From: an uncultured Bacteroides sp.
GTDB taxonomy: Bacteria; Bacteroidota; Bacteroidia; Bacteroidales; Bacteroidaceae
NCBI GenBank assembly: GCA_947071285.1
Contig: CAMTFK010000005.1
Span: 1 to 49,151 of the forward strand
Length of the DNA: 49,151 bases
Reading direction: 5' to 3'
The stretch's first letter is position 1; every line of letters starts with the position of its first letter. Shown here one piece after another: positions 17,015 through 26,424 of this stretch. Below the pieces are notes generated by a model. That model worked only from the letters and a program-made list of their open reading frames with translations. It was not told the DNA's origin and searched no databases. Made by a program: the position numbers and the translations under genes.

Positions 17015-17690
17015 GCAATGAATGCTTCACGCACCGTATTAAAACGGACGTATTCATCCAGGTTGTAACTGATTGAAGGATAAAAATCATGCAATTGTTC
17101 CAGAATGCATCCTCATTATATGCCATACGAAATTTCGGAAGTTTTGCGGGCAGTATTCCGGCAAAGCCGACAAAACAATTTCTTGCATATCCGTTATTCC
17201 CGAAGTATAAAAGGCATAAGTACCGTCAGGTTGTGATTGTCCGTCAAAAATCCGGATGTCCTTACCACACAAGACAACCGGGCATCCACAGAATCGGCAG
17301 ACGCTCCTATCAACCTCCCGACTACGATATGTCCCTCATATTCGGCAATAAGATGATTATCAGAAGCATTATCTGCTTTTAATGAATAGCCGAAAGTTGG
17401 AAAAGCAGGCAACACACAGTCTTTCCTCACTACAGATAAAGAAAGCTCCTGCATATCGGTATACAGTGATCCATCATAGCAAACTGCCCCTTCCTGAAAT
17501 TCATCCGTATCCCAATAAGGATGATTTATATAATAGTAAGGACTGTAGCTCACTTCTACTTTACTGGTATAAAGAGCTGCATAATCTCCCGCCGCTTTTT
17601 TGAATTCATCAGAAAGAGGTTGCTGCGTATACACCGGAGAAAGGATACAGAATGTGCATAACAGAATAAGTAGATGCGCTTTTCTATTAA
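17011..17690 (-). pseudogene. Decayed secreted protein, unknown family
   Basis: No known family was recognised. A signal-peptide-like stretch HLLILLCTFCILSPVYTQQ is encoded at about 17615-17675 but has no ATG, GTG or TTG in a normal place before it; the codon where one would expect ATG reads CTT. The frame runs to about 17255 (GHIVVGRLIGASADSVDA). It then continues one frame over as GKDIRIFDGQSQPDGTYAFY, and near 17100 it shifts again into EQLHDFYPSISYNLDEYVRF, ending in a TAG that overlaps the AraC stop. Two or more frameshifts and a lost start make it a pseudogene. It follows the remnant susD and lipoprotein, so it probably belonged to that lost cluster. Confidence 0.6.
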
Positions 17691-17906
17691 GATTAACGGA
17701 AAGTTCTTTAGTGTGTTATTAGTTGTACAAAGTAAGCTATATATATATGAATCTGATAACTATTAGGAGCATATATTTATTAAGCCTTTCGACCATTGAA
17801 AGAGAGGAAAAGCATTATTCCCAAGTTTGTCGCCAATGTAAAGTCAGTGATATCAGTTAAAAACAACATATTTAAAAAGTTCGTTTGTTCTCTTGCCATT
17901 ACTTTT

Positions 17907-18233
17907 CTAATGCAGCAGCTTCTCCTTTACTGTCCATATACCTTCAAAAAAAGGAGGTTCACCTTGAAGTTTGCCTTCTCCTATTTTACACAGTCGTGCG
18001 CTCACCATATTGTTAATCTGTATTATATAGGTATTTCCCTGTTTTGCATAATGGCACGTCAGAATTAATGGTCCCGGTGCGACAAATCTGCATAGAGTGT
18101 CGTTTAAGAAATCTATATAATCTATTTCGGGATTACCATCCACCAGTTCATAGCGTATGACTTTTTGCTGTTTGCATCCTGTTACCAGCACGAATAGTAT
18201 AAAGAAGCATATAAACAAATTGAATATCTTCAT
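17907..18233 (-). CDS. Small predicted lipoprotein
   Basis: A 108-aa protein with a signal peptide and lipobox LVTGC (Cys about residue 20). The mature part VIRYELVDGNPEIDYIDFLNDTLCRF is acidic and matches no family I know. It lies 88 bp downstream of the truncated susD and appears intact. SusD genes here are followed by such small lipoproteins, so it may be a leftover accessory of the lost SusC/D pair. An opposing frame from 17796 overlaps it and is judged a shadow. The stretch from 17691 to 17906 shows no credible gene. Confidence 0.6.
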   Translation of the reverse strand: MKIFNLFICFFILFVLVTGCKQQKVIRYELVDGNPEIDYIDFLNDTLCRFVAPGPLILTCHYAKQGNTYIIQINNMVSARLCKIGEGKLQGEPPFFEGIWTVKEKLLH

Positions 18234-18321
18234 AATAAATAGGAAATTATAGTGTGAAAATAAAGGAGTACCTGAATTCAGTACTCCTTTACTAATTTAT
18301 TGAATGCAATAATCTATTCCA

Positions 18322-19264
18322 TTAATAGCCCGGATTCTGCATTGCAGCTTTCTCTTCATCACTCAAATTAGTACCGTCTTCATGTTGAAGTTGGTCTAAG
18401 AATGTTTGTGGAATAGGGCGAAGCAGATGTTTGTCTGCTATATTCGTCGTAGCTTCAGGATTAAACAGTTTGGCACGTTGAATGAGTGTTTTGGTACGGC
18501 TCAACTCTTCCCATCGGTTCCATTCACCCAAGCATTCACGGGTACGTTCATTCAATATGAAGTTAATCAAGCGGGCTTTGTCACCACTTACCCCCATAGC
18601 CGAGAGGATTGCCTCATCTTCATCCGGTAATGCCGAATAGCTTGCGATTTGCAGGCTGGAAGCAACTGTGGTACGTTCTATACCTGTTGAAAGATAGTAA
18701 GTATTCTTTTGCAGGAAAGAAGCCTTAAATGCCTCCGTGTTATTGATTTTAGTTCCATTTGCATCTTTGCATTTACCTAAAGTGCTCAGCGCAGTTGAAT
18801 TGTCCGTATCGCCGCCTGCACTTTTTAAGAAAGCCATGGAACCGTCTGTATAATATTCACGATTCTCACCGTCCTTCCACTCAGCACGTGAACGGAGTTG
18901 ATTTATGGTAGAAATGGCATCCGGGAAATTGCCTAAGCGTACTTGAGCTTCAGCTTTAATCAGATATGTCTCACCGGTACGCGCCATAATGACATCACGA
19001 TGTGCGTCACTTTTCTTATTAAGAATAAAGATAATACCTTGGTCACCTAATGTAGGAACTTGATCGACTGTAACGCCGTTTGCGGTTACCACAGCGTCTT
19101 TTCTTGATGCAATATTATTCAATCCGTAAACTGTTTTAAATGTTTTCCACATACGTGAGTCATTCACATTGTCGAAGATAGAGTAAGCGTACTCTGTAGG
19201 GTGGCAATGTTGGAAGTCCATACCACCAATATATTTATTTACTCCTCGATGTAAAAGCCGTTAC
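18322..19264 (-). pseudogene. susD-like gene, 5' truncated
   Basis: Encodes only the C-terminal part of a SusD/RagB outer-membrane glycan-binding lipoprotein, about 300 aa compared with about 695 aa for its intact paralogue at 20.6 kb. Matching blocks are PTEYAYSIFDNVNDSRMWK, RDVIMARTGETYLIKAEAQV and the C-terminal DGTNLSDEEKAAMQNPGY. Upstream of 19221 the frame is broken: SNGFYIE is readable in another frame up to 19264, and at that base the sequence enters a 70-bp perfect palindrome. No signal peptide, N-terminal TPR region or partner susC remains. It is a remnant of a second SusC/D pair. Confidence 0.85.
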
Positions 19265-19334
19265 TGTCTTAGCCTGATATAGGTAGGCACATTTACAAAC
19301 TAATAAATGTATCTACCTATATCAGGCTAAGACA
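19265..19334. repeat. 70-bp hairpin element abutting the susD remnant
   Basis: A perfect 22-bp inverted repeat: TGTCTTAGCC... (19265-19286) with its complement (19313-19334). After one G-T pair and one mismatch it continues with 7 more pairs (ACATTTA and TAAATGT), leaving an 8-nt loop. No T-run follows, and it sits exactly where the susD homology stops. The stretch 19335-19494 shows no credible gene. Confidence 0.85.
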
Positions 19335-19496
19335 AAAACATAATGTCGGTTAGAAGCAGTTTATCAACGATATCTGTAGACGATTCTTTAGAATATTGTA
19401 TTGAGTCGATAGTCATTTCTACCGAAGTCATGCTGATGAGGAGTAGACGCAACTAACTCATTTATTATTTTCCGGCTAAAGGGAGTGAACCTTAGC

Positions 19497-19536
19497 AAAA
19501 AAAGATTGCCTCTCTTATCAATGGAGAGACAATCTC
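19497..19536 (-). terminator. Rho-independent terminator of the susCD transcript
   Basis: On the minus strand AGATTG-T-CTCTC pairs with GAGAG-G-CAATCT across a 9-nt loop and runs into eight T residues (A tract 19497-19504). It closes the susC-susD-lipoprotein unit. Confidence 0.85.
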
Positions 19537-19594
19537 TATAAAAACAATCTAACCTAAAGCCAAAACCGACACCAACTCTTTCTACGATTAGGAT

Positions 19595-20082
19595 TTACCA
19601 CCAACCTTGGTTATATTCATTATAGTCTACATTTACATCGTCGTCACATACGACATTGTTCTTATACATCAACTGAACATGATATGGGAGAGTAATATCA
19701 TAATCAAAGCCTCCTTCTCCCTCATAGAATAATTCGTTTGTCTGGAAATAGATGGTTTTGCTACCACCAGCCGGAATCATCACACTTGTAACAGAAGATG
19801 GCATTAGAATTATTCAGTAGCCTTAGAATATGGCGTTACATTCCATTTCGAATGTTAAATGGCAAAATCTGCTGCCAAGCATGTCTGTCCCTCGTTACTA
19901 TCATTTGTCATGACTACCTCCATCAGGAAACAACCTTTAGAAACAAGTGTATAACTACGTCCCACGCCACCTTCAACATTGAAATAGTTCAGTTCTTTTA
20001 ACTCACCACCGATATCATAACTACCTTTCGTTCATTCTGCATGTAGAACAGATGTAGATGGATTGGATGAAGTAGATGGCTC
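19595..20082 (-). pseudogene. Decayed 3' part of a secreted protein gene
   Basis: Directly after the stop of the lipoprotein at 20083 the same frame continues as EPSTSSNPSTSVLHAE, stop, TKGSYDIGGELKELNYFNVE, then SKGCFLMEVVMTNDSNEGQ and a further stop. After a frame change it ends as MPSSVTSVMIPAGGSKTIYF and NEYNQGWW (19595). At least three stops and one shift separate readable protein-like blocks. It looks like the eroded rest of a longer lipoprotein, or of a second small one. No family was recognised. Confidence 0.6.
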
Positions 20083-20547
20083 TTACGGTCTATCCCACGG
20101 ATAAGTATCCATATTTTCAAGTCCTACAATATCCATAGTTCCTGAATAATTATAACCTACATACATTACATTGGAAATAATGTAACCATTTGTTGCTATT
20201 CTCTCCCCCAATGTAGAATTCTCATCACAAAAGTATTTCACTCCTGCAGGAACTCGCGCGAAAATCATATCCTCCTGCAAACCATTTGTATACCATACCC
20301 TGCACAGTATCTCTACCGGTTTATCCAAAGGAACATCCGATGAACCAACCAGTTCATAATCCAACATATAGACATCATCATTCCATACCATATAGCATTC
20401 ATCTATAAAAGTGAACGCATTGCTACTTGCAGAACGTGTCTGCACACCATCATTCTCTTCAAGAATCACATCCTGTTGACATGAAGTAAACAATGCCATT
20501 AGAACTAACAAAAAGCCTACAATCTTTTTCATAATAATTTTGTTCAA
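20083..20547 (-). CDS. Predicted lipoprotein downstream of susD
   Basis: A 154-aa lipoprotein with lipobox LFTSC near residue 22; a shorter start at 20532 is possible. The mature region is acidic and includes FTFIDECYMVWNDDVYMLDY, followed by a beta-rich segment to MDTYPWDRP. It lies 88 bp after susD and before the terminator at 19.5 kb, so it is co-transcribed with susCD. Because readable sequence continues past its stop, the present protein may be truncated. SusE/F-like surface glycan-binding proteins occupy this position in other loci, but I see no family motif to support that. Confidence 0.55.
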   Translation of the reverse strand: MNKIIMKKIVGFLLVLMALFTSCQQDVILEENDGVQTRSASSNAFTFIDECYMVWNDDVYMLDYELVGSSDVPLDKPVEILCRVWYTNGLQEDMIFARVPAGVKYFCDENSTLGERIATNGYIISNVMYVGYNYSGTMDIVGLENMDTYPWDRP

Positions 20548-20635
20548 AGTGAGTTTTCTGAAAAGGCTACTTTACAACAAATCAAACAGCATCATAAAGC
20601 AGCCTCTCTTTAAATTATAAACTATACACTATTAT

Positions 20636-22723
20636 TTAGTAGCCCGGATTCTGCCAAGCCTTTTTCTGTTCATCAGATAAGTTTGTACCATCCTCATTGA
20701 GCAGACCATCAATAAATGATTGCGGAATAGGACGAAGCATGTGCTTTTCCTCCACAAAGTTACCAAGAGAAGCTTGTGGATGGAAAGCGGTATAACGGCG
20801 AGCCAAAGTTTTGGTACGCGAGAGATTTTCCCAACGCATCCATTCACCTGCCAGTTCACGGGTATGTTCATTGAGGATGAAGTTAAGAGCACGATCATAC
20901 TCGGTGGTTGCATTAAGTTTTGAAAGAATAGCTTCATCTTCAGCAGGAAGATTAGCAGGGAATGACTTAAGTGTCAAATCAGAGGGTTCCGTAGTAGGAG
21001 CAATATCCGGATTTGACAAATAATAAGTATTCATATCAAGGTTGGTATTGAGATACTTATCCTCATTATACAAAGAGTTATTCTTGAAAGCAGCACAGCC
21101 ATCCGTATAATAAGAACGGTTCTCACCCTGTTTCCACTGCGCACGGGCACGAATCACATTGATATCAGCCATAGCTTTGCCGTATTCACCCTGACGAACA
21201 TAACATTCCGCACGGACAAGATAAGTCTCAGCAACGCGAGCCATAGTCACATCACGGTAACTATTTTGTGAACCATCACTGTTAATGGCACCGGATACAG
21301 TCTTATTAAGAGATGCAAAGAAGTTGCAATGTGCGGTGTTGTCATTCGTTTTGAATTTGGGAGCTACATACTCTCCATTCTGATAGAGAACCGAAACATT
21401 CGGTATCCACTGCCCAACTTTGGATGTAAGTCCACCGGAGGTAGGAGTCTGACGAGCAGTTTTTGACCATTCGGGAAGACGACCGGCCTCATCACGGAAA
21501 GTCGGAGCCTGATTTGCAGAACCAAATTTATAATTATCATAAGAGTGATTATCTTTCGTATTCAAAATCATAACGATAGCTGGATCACCCAGTGTAACAC
21601 CATTATCACCATTTGCCTTACCATTATTACCGTATACAGTGCGGAATGACTTCCAAAGACGGGCATCATTCACATGGTCAAAAACAGCAAAAGTATATTC
21701 TGTAGGGACACAACGCTGAAAATCCTTACCACCGGTCACCATACCACGAGCTACATAACCTCCAGAATAGTTAGAAAATTGGCTATTAAACATATGAAGA
21801 GCCTGGTTTCCATAACGCCCGGCAGAAGTAGTAGAACTATTCCAAGTGGCAGCCATAAGAATTTCGTCTGATTCCTCTGCAGCACAATCGACATCAGTCC
21901 AATTTGCAAAAAGATTGCTATAATTGCTCTCAAGGCTACGTGCCCCGATTACATAAGAACAAGCATCAATAGCTTCCTGAAGATCCGACTGGATATACGA
22001 TTGATTCCAAGAACTGTTACGCTCCGAACAACGGAACAGCAATGCCTTGGCCAACCAGTGAGCAGCAGTAGCCTTTGTCCACGTCATACCATGACCATAA
22101 GTAAAGATTTCACCTTCAAAATAATTATAAGCATTGCGGAAGTCACTGATAACCTGCTCCCAACACTGTTCAGGAGTAGCACGTTCAAACGTACGGACAA
22201 CACCTACGGCAGGTTCTGTCTGAAGAACAACAGCTCCATAATGGGCCGTCAAAGTATAATAATCAAGACCACGTGAAAGATATGCATGGGCAAGACAACG
22301 ATTACGTACAGTTTCGTCACTAATCTTATCGGCATTTGCTATAATAGTATTTGCAGAAGCGATACCAAAATACATTTCATCCCACCATGCGCCTGCAGTG
22401 CAAGTATTACCATTCACTGTTTGAACAGCTGGAGAAAGACGATTATCATAGGTATTCCACATCGGATTATCCTGAGAGTTACCTTCTGTCCATTCATCTG
22501 TACCGAGAATGGTAAAAGCATTTGCCCAGTCATAAGCAAAGCGCCAACGAAGGTGTCCATAGAGCGAAACAGTCAGAGCTTCAAGACCTTCAGCAGTCTC
22601 AAAATATTCTGTAGAGAATTTTGTAGTCAATTCTTCCTTAAGAAAGTCACTTGAACAAGAGGTTGCACCATTGAAGGTGAGTGCACCTAAAAGAGTACCA
22701 ATTATATAATTCCTAATTTTCAT
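20636..22723 (-). CDS. SusD/RagB-family glycan-binding lipoprotein
   Basis: Outer-membrane lipoprotein of 695 aa that captures oligosaccharides at the cell surface and caps its SusC partner. The lipobox is ATSC, with SSDFLKEEL following. SusD landmarks are the N-terminal LYGHLRWRFAYDWANAFTILG, the mid-chain AKALLFRCSERNSSWN (TPR-like) and the C-terminal RPIPQSFIDG and QNPGY. It starts 38 bp after susC, the normal pairing. Bound glycan is inferred to be RG-I fragments from the enzymes around it. A truncated paralogue lies 1.4 kb downstream. Confidence 0.93.
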   Translation of the reverse strand: MKIRNYIIGTLLGALTFNGATSCSSDFLKEELTTKFSTEYFETAEGLEALTVSLYGHLRWRFAYDWANAFTILGTDEWTEGNSQDNPMWNTYDNRLSPAVQTVNGNTCTAGAWWDEMYFGIASANTIIANADKISDETVRNRCLAHAYLSRGLDYYTLTAHYGAVVLQTEPAVGVVRTFERATPEQCWEQVISDFRNAYNYFEGEIFTYGHGMTWTKATAAHWLAKALLFRCSERNSSWNQSYIQSDLQEAIDACSYVIGARSLESNYSNLFANWTDVDCAAEESDEILMAATWNSSTTSAGRYGNQALHMFNSQFSNYSGGYVARGMVTGGKDFQRCVPTEYTFAVFDHVNDARLWKSFRTVYGNNGKANGDNGVTLGDPAIVMILNTKDNHSYDNYKFGSANQAPTFRDEAGRLPEWSKTARQTPTSGGLTSKVGQWIPNVSVLYQNGEYVAPKFKTNDNTAHCNFFASLNKTVSGAINSDGSQNSYRDVTMARVAETYLVRAECYVRQGEYGKAMADINVIRARAQWKQGENRSYYTDGCAAFKNNSLYNEDKYLNTNLDMNTYYLSNPDIAPTTEPSDLTLKSFPANLPAEDEAILSKLNATTEYDRALNFILNEHTRELAGEWMRWENLSRTKTLARRYTAFHPQASLGNFVEEKHMLRPIPQSFIDGLLNEDGTNLSDEQKKAWQNPGY

Positions 22724-22761
22724 TATTCTAATTTATTAAAGTTATTTTATTGCAATCAGAT

Positions 22762-25700
22762 TTAGAAACCTATTTCAAGACCAAATGAGAAGCTACGGTT
22801 GAAATATGTTTTACCTGTATCAAGGTCAAAACCTTCAACAGAGTCATAGATACTGAATGGATTAATGCATTGTGCATAAATCTTAAGATTCTGCAAAGAG
22901 AATCGCTTGCATATATTTTTCGGAACATTATAACCGAGAGAAATATTACGCATCTTCAAGAAAGAAGCTTTCTGGAATCCGATATATTTGCTATAGGAAT
23001 CACCGGAACCACCTGCAGCCATCGCAAGAATAGGTTTCTGATAAGATGCGCCTGTATTTTCGGGAGTCCAATAATCAACCTCGCGCTGGTTGGCAGTTGC
23101 GCTAAGAGCCTCACCTCCGGTACTGAAAGTATAACCAAGACGGCCTATTATCTGGCAGCCAAGCTCAATGCCTTTGTATGTAAAAGTATTGCTCCACCCC
23201 ATAGTCCAGTTAGGGTTTTTATTGCCAATAAGCACACGGTCGTCATTAGGATCAAGCTTGTAGTCACCATTCATATCCTCCATACGTACCATACCGGGTT
23301 CAAATTTATATCCGTTTTCATTCCACTTGGCCATTTCCGCACGATCTTCCTCAGTATCCTGCCAAAGACCAATAGCTTTATAATCATAGAAAACGCTTAT
23401 CTGCTCTCCGATAAACCATGCGTTGTCAACCATATCGTTCTTGCCATAAGCAAGTTCTTCAATCTTATCTTTCTGATAAGCCATATTAAGGTTGCTTTCC
23501 CAAGAAAAGCCATTACTTAACAGAACAGGAATTGCATTGATGGAAACTTCAATACCCTTGTTTGAAGTCTTACCTACATTTGCCATTGTAGAACTGAAAC
23601 CGGTAAGGGAGGGGATTGACATCGACATAAGAAGATCCTTAGTCTTAGAGGTATAGAAGTCAATCTGACCGCTGATACGGTTGTTAAGGACGCCAAAGTC
23701 AAGACCGATGTTCCATTGCGTCGTCTTTTCCCAACCGAGGAGGGGATTAGCCATTGTTACACCATTTTTGCCCATATCCACATAATAAGGTTCGTTAGTT
23801 GTATAGGCAGGAATGTTAACGCCACCCATACCGGGAACGAAGATGGATGTAATATCCCCCTTAGTAGTATAAGGGCTCACACCTGCATTACCTGTAGTAC
23901 CTACGCCAACACGAAGTTTCAGGTTGTCGATCCATCGGATATCACGCATGAACTCTTCTTCCTGAATACGCCAGCCGAGAGCTGCAGAGGGGAAGAAATC
24001 CCACTTGTGACCTTCGGCAAGCTGAGAAGCACCATCCCAACGACCGGATACAGTCAAAAGGTAACGATCATTGAAACCATAGTTTAAACGAACCATATAC
24101 GATTCGAGCTGACGCTCAGTAAGTCCGGTACCAAAACCAAGAGCTTGGGTGGCATTGTTCTTATCAACTGTACCAAAGGCATTCCACAGATAAGAATCTT
24201 TTTCCAAAGCATTTGCGCTCAAAGAAGTACTTTCAATATTCCATGATGAGGCTGACTGGAGTAAAGTGGCACCAATCTTATGCTTACCGAATTGACGGTT
24301 GTAGATAATCATGTTATCAAAAGTCCATGAGAAATCACGCTGTTCCTGTTTACGGGCATAATTATTACCTTCCTCCCCACTTGATCCAACCTTATAAGAT
24401 GAGAAGCCATCTATAAAGTCACCTTGGCGATAATAACGGAAGTCAGGGCCGAATTGGATTTTGTATTGAAGTCCCTTTAAAGGTTTGAATATTTCACCAA
24501 TGTCAAGGGTAGCGCCAAAAGCACCAAGAACACGATAAGTTTCACGCTTTGAAACATTATGGGACACTTCGTCGGCAATTGAATAAATAGACGATTCACC
24601 ACCGGGATGAGTAATCTTATTGCCATCGGCATCGTACATAGGAGACATGCGGAACATACCTTTTGCCGCGCCATAGATGGCATCGGGAACAGAGCCCGAC
24701 CGTCCGCCTAAAGTAGAAACGCCATAATCTTGCAATGTACGGGTAGCATTCATTGAAGCTGTTACATTAAACCATTTCACAGGCGTGATATTTACACCGA
24801 GGCGACCCGTATAGCGTTGATATTCCTGTCCTTTTTGAGTACCCTTGTTGTTAAGGTAGCCGAATGAAGCGTAGGCGCTCATTTGTTCTGTACCCCCCGA
24901 TGCGCTGAGAGTGTGTTCCTGAGAAATTCCGGTTTGAAGGACATCACCGGTCCAATCATAATCAATCACTTTCGAAGCATCCCAAGAGCCACCTGCCCAG
25001 CCACGCATTACGTTATCATGAGTGGTATTACCATCAAGGGCAGTCAAGAAAAGTTTATCATCAGCATATTGATTGGGAGTTGTCGGATAAACAGAGTTAC
25101 CATTAGCATCCAGATACTGGCCTGCATTGTAAGCAGCCCAACGTTTGAACTGGATAAAATCGGCAGCACTCATAGAGGGCGATTTATCGACAAGATTAGA
25201 GACAGTTACCGAACCGGAGTAATTAAGGCTGAATTGGCCTGCCTTACCGGATTTAGTCGTAACGAGAATTACGCCATTGGCACCGCGTGAACCATAAATT
25301 GCAGTAGCGGAAGCATCCTTAAGAATGTCGATAGACTCTATATCGCGGGGATTGAGGGTTTCAATACCGGACGAGGACATCAAAGGTACGCCGTCTACCA
25401 CATAAAGAGGTGAATTAGTAGCAGAAAGAGAACGGGTACCACGGATAAGAACACTACCGAGTGTACCGGGACGCTCGCTCGTCGTAATGTCTACACCGGC
25501 AGCTTTACCTTGCAATGCCTCAAAAGCATTACTAACCGGGCGACTGGACAATTCTTCCGCCCCTACGCTGGTCAAAGCACCCGTCACGTCACTCTTCTTC
25601 TGAACACCGTAACCTACTACCACTACTTCATCCAACATTGCATTATCTTCCTGCAATGTCACCTGGAAATTTGTTTTTCCTGCAACAGAAATTTCTTGGT

Positions 25701-25977
25701 CTTTATAACCTATAAAAGAAATAGAAATCGTACCATTAGTAGGTACATTGGAAAGAGTAAATCGACCATCCAAGTCAGTAATCACACCATTAGTAGTGCC
25801 TTTAACCAGAACATTGGCACCAATAACCGGTTCACCGGCTTGATCAATTACAGTACCCGAAACGGTTTTGCTTTGTGCGGCAGCTCCTATAGCCAATACC
25901 GAGAACAAAGCCACGAGAAACAGCCGCTGGAGTTTACCCAGACGACTCAACAGACTTAAATTCTTGCTGTTTTTCAT
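22762..25977 (-). CDS. SusC/RagA-family TonB-dependent transporter
   Basis: Outer-membrane importer of 1071 aa for oligosaccharides, energised by TonB. Order of parts: signal peptide (to AIGAAAQ), carboxypeptidase-regulatory-like domain (about residues 38-110), TonB box region DEVVVVGYGVQKKSDVTGA, plug with YVVDGVPLMSSSGIETLNP and RGANGVILVTTKSG, then the 22-strand barrel ending in NRSFSFGLEIGF. It is intact. The ATG lies within a 31-bp repeat found inverted 1.9 kb upstream. No exact TAnnTTTG box and no TTTCCAT pair are seen in the 447 bp upstream in the present arrangement, so expression may depend on inversion of the neighbouring segment. Confidence 0.94.
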   Translation of the reverse strand: MKNSKNLSLLSRLGKLQRLFLVALFSVLAIGAAAQSKTVSGTVIDQAGEPVIGANVLVKGTTNGVITDLDGRFTLSNVPTNGTISISFIGYKDQEISVAGKTNFQVTLQEDNAMLDEVVVVGYGVQKKSDVTGALTSVGAEELSSRPVSNAFEALQGKAAGVDITTSERPGTLGSVLIRGTRSLSATNSPLYVVDGVPLMSSSGIETLNPRDIESIDILKDASATAIYGSRGANGVILVTTKSGKAGQFSLNYSGSVTVSNLVDKSPSMSAADFIQFKRWAAYNAGQYLDANGNSVYPTTPNQYADDKLFLTALDGNTTHDNVMRGWAGGSWDASKVIDYDWTGDVLQTGISQEHTLSASGGTEQMSAYASFGYLNNKGTQKGQEYQRYTGRLGVNITPVKWFNVTASMNATRTLQDYGVSTLGGRSGSVPDAIYGAAKGMFRMSPMYDADGNKITHPGGESSIYSIADEVSHNVSKRETYRVLGAFGATLDIGEIFKPLKGLQYKIQFGPDFRYYRQGDFIDGFSSYKVGSSGEEGNNYARKQEQRDFSWTFDNMIIYNRQFGKHKIGATLLQSASSWNIESTSLSANALEKDSYLWNAFGTVDKNNATQALGFGTGLTERQLESYMVRLNYGFNDRYLLTVSGRWDGASQLAEGHKWDFFPSAALGWRIQEEEFMRDIRWIDNLKLRVGVGTTGNAGVSPYTTKGDITSIFVPGMGGVNIPAYTTNEPYYVDMGKNGVTMANPLLGWEKTTQWNIGLDFGVLNNRISGQIDFYTSKTKDLLMSMSIPSLTGFSSTMANVGKTSNKGIEVSINAIPVLLSNGFSWESNLNMAYQKDKIEELAYGKNDMVDNAWFIGEQISVFYDYKAIGLWQDTEEDRAEMAKWNENGYKFEPGMVRMEDMNGDYKLDPNDDRVLIGNKNPNWTMGWSNTFTYKGIELGCQIIGRLGYTFSTGGEALSATANQREVDYWTPENTGASYQKPILAMAAGGSGDSYSKYIGFQKASFLKMRNISLGYNVPKNICKRFSLQNLKIYAQCINPFSIYDSVEGFDLDTGKTYFNRSFSFGLEIGF

Positions 25978-26006
25978 ACTTTAAATATTAAGTTAAACAA
26001 AAGTTA
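25976..26006. repeat. 31-bp inverted repeat, left copy (over the susC start)
   Basis: Matches the complement of 27867-27897 at 30 of 31 positions; the core is TTAAGTTAAACAAAAGTTA. It covers the first two bases of the susC ATG, so exchange at the repeats would keep the start codon intact. Confidence 0.9.
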
Positions 26007-26283
26007 ACTTGATAATTAAGGGGGAAGCTGCCTGAAGCATAAATGCGGAGGGTCTTTTAAATTAACTGATACAACAAAATGGTTTTAAATTGGGTTGGGA
26101 AAGTGACTGTAGTTCGCGCACTAATTTCTTGATTCTAGTTTATAATGGTACAGATACTCAGTAAATCATCATTTAATTCAAATCCGTACAGAAATGAATG
26201 AGATGTTTTTTCGCTAATTTATCTGAATTTATTATCGGTTGAGTCGTAAAACGTAACAGTATGATTATGAGTGCATACAAATA

Positions 26284-26370
26284 GGGGCTATCTCAGTCGT
26301 ATATTTAGGGTATCTCAGTATACGACTGAAGTACCCTGGATATACGACTGAGGTACCCTAAATATCCCCC
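26284..26370. repeat. Cluster of four dyad-related units
   Basis: Units resembling GGGTATCTCAGTCGTAT occur twice forward (26287-26301, 26308-26320) and twice inverted (26319-26336, 26341-26359, reading ATACGACTGAGGTACCC). The whole block runs from GGGG to CCCC and is roughly palindromic. It lies between the recombinase stop and susC, within the putative invertible segment. The remainder of 26007-26424 is AT-rich with no gene. Confidence 0.8.
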
Positions 26371-26424
26371 TCCGGTTTGATATTTACTTCTTGTAAAAAA
26401 CATTAAACTGGATAACATCGTTTG

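Noticed and set aside
17796..18068. 90-aa plus-strand frame opposite the small lipoprotein
   Set aside because: More than half is antisense to the lipoprotein, which has a clear signal peptide and lipobox; the rest is AT-rich.
19327..19431. 34-aa minus-strand frame (MTSVEMTIDSIQYSKE...) ending in the 70-bp hairpin
   Set aside because: Too short, no clear ribosome site or known relative. Kept only as a possible small peptide.
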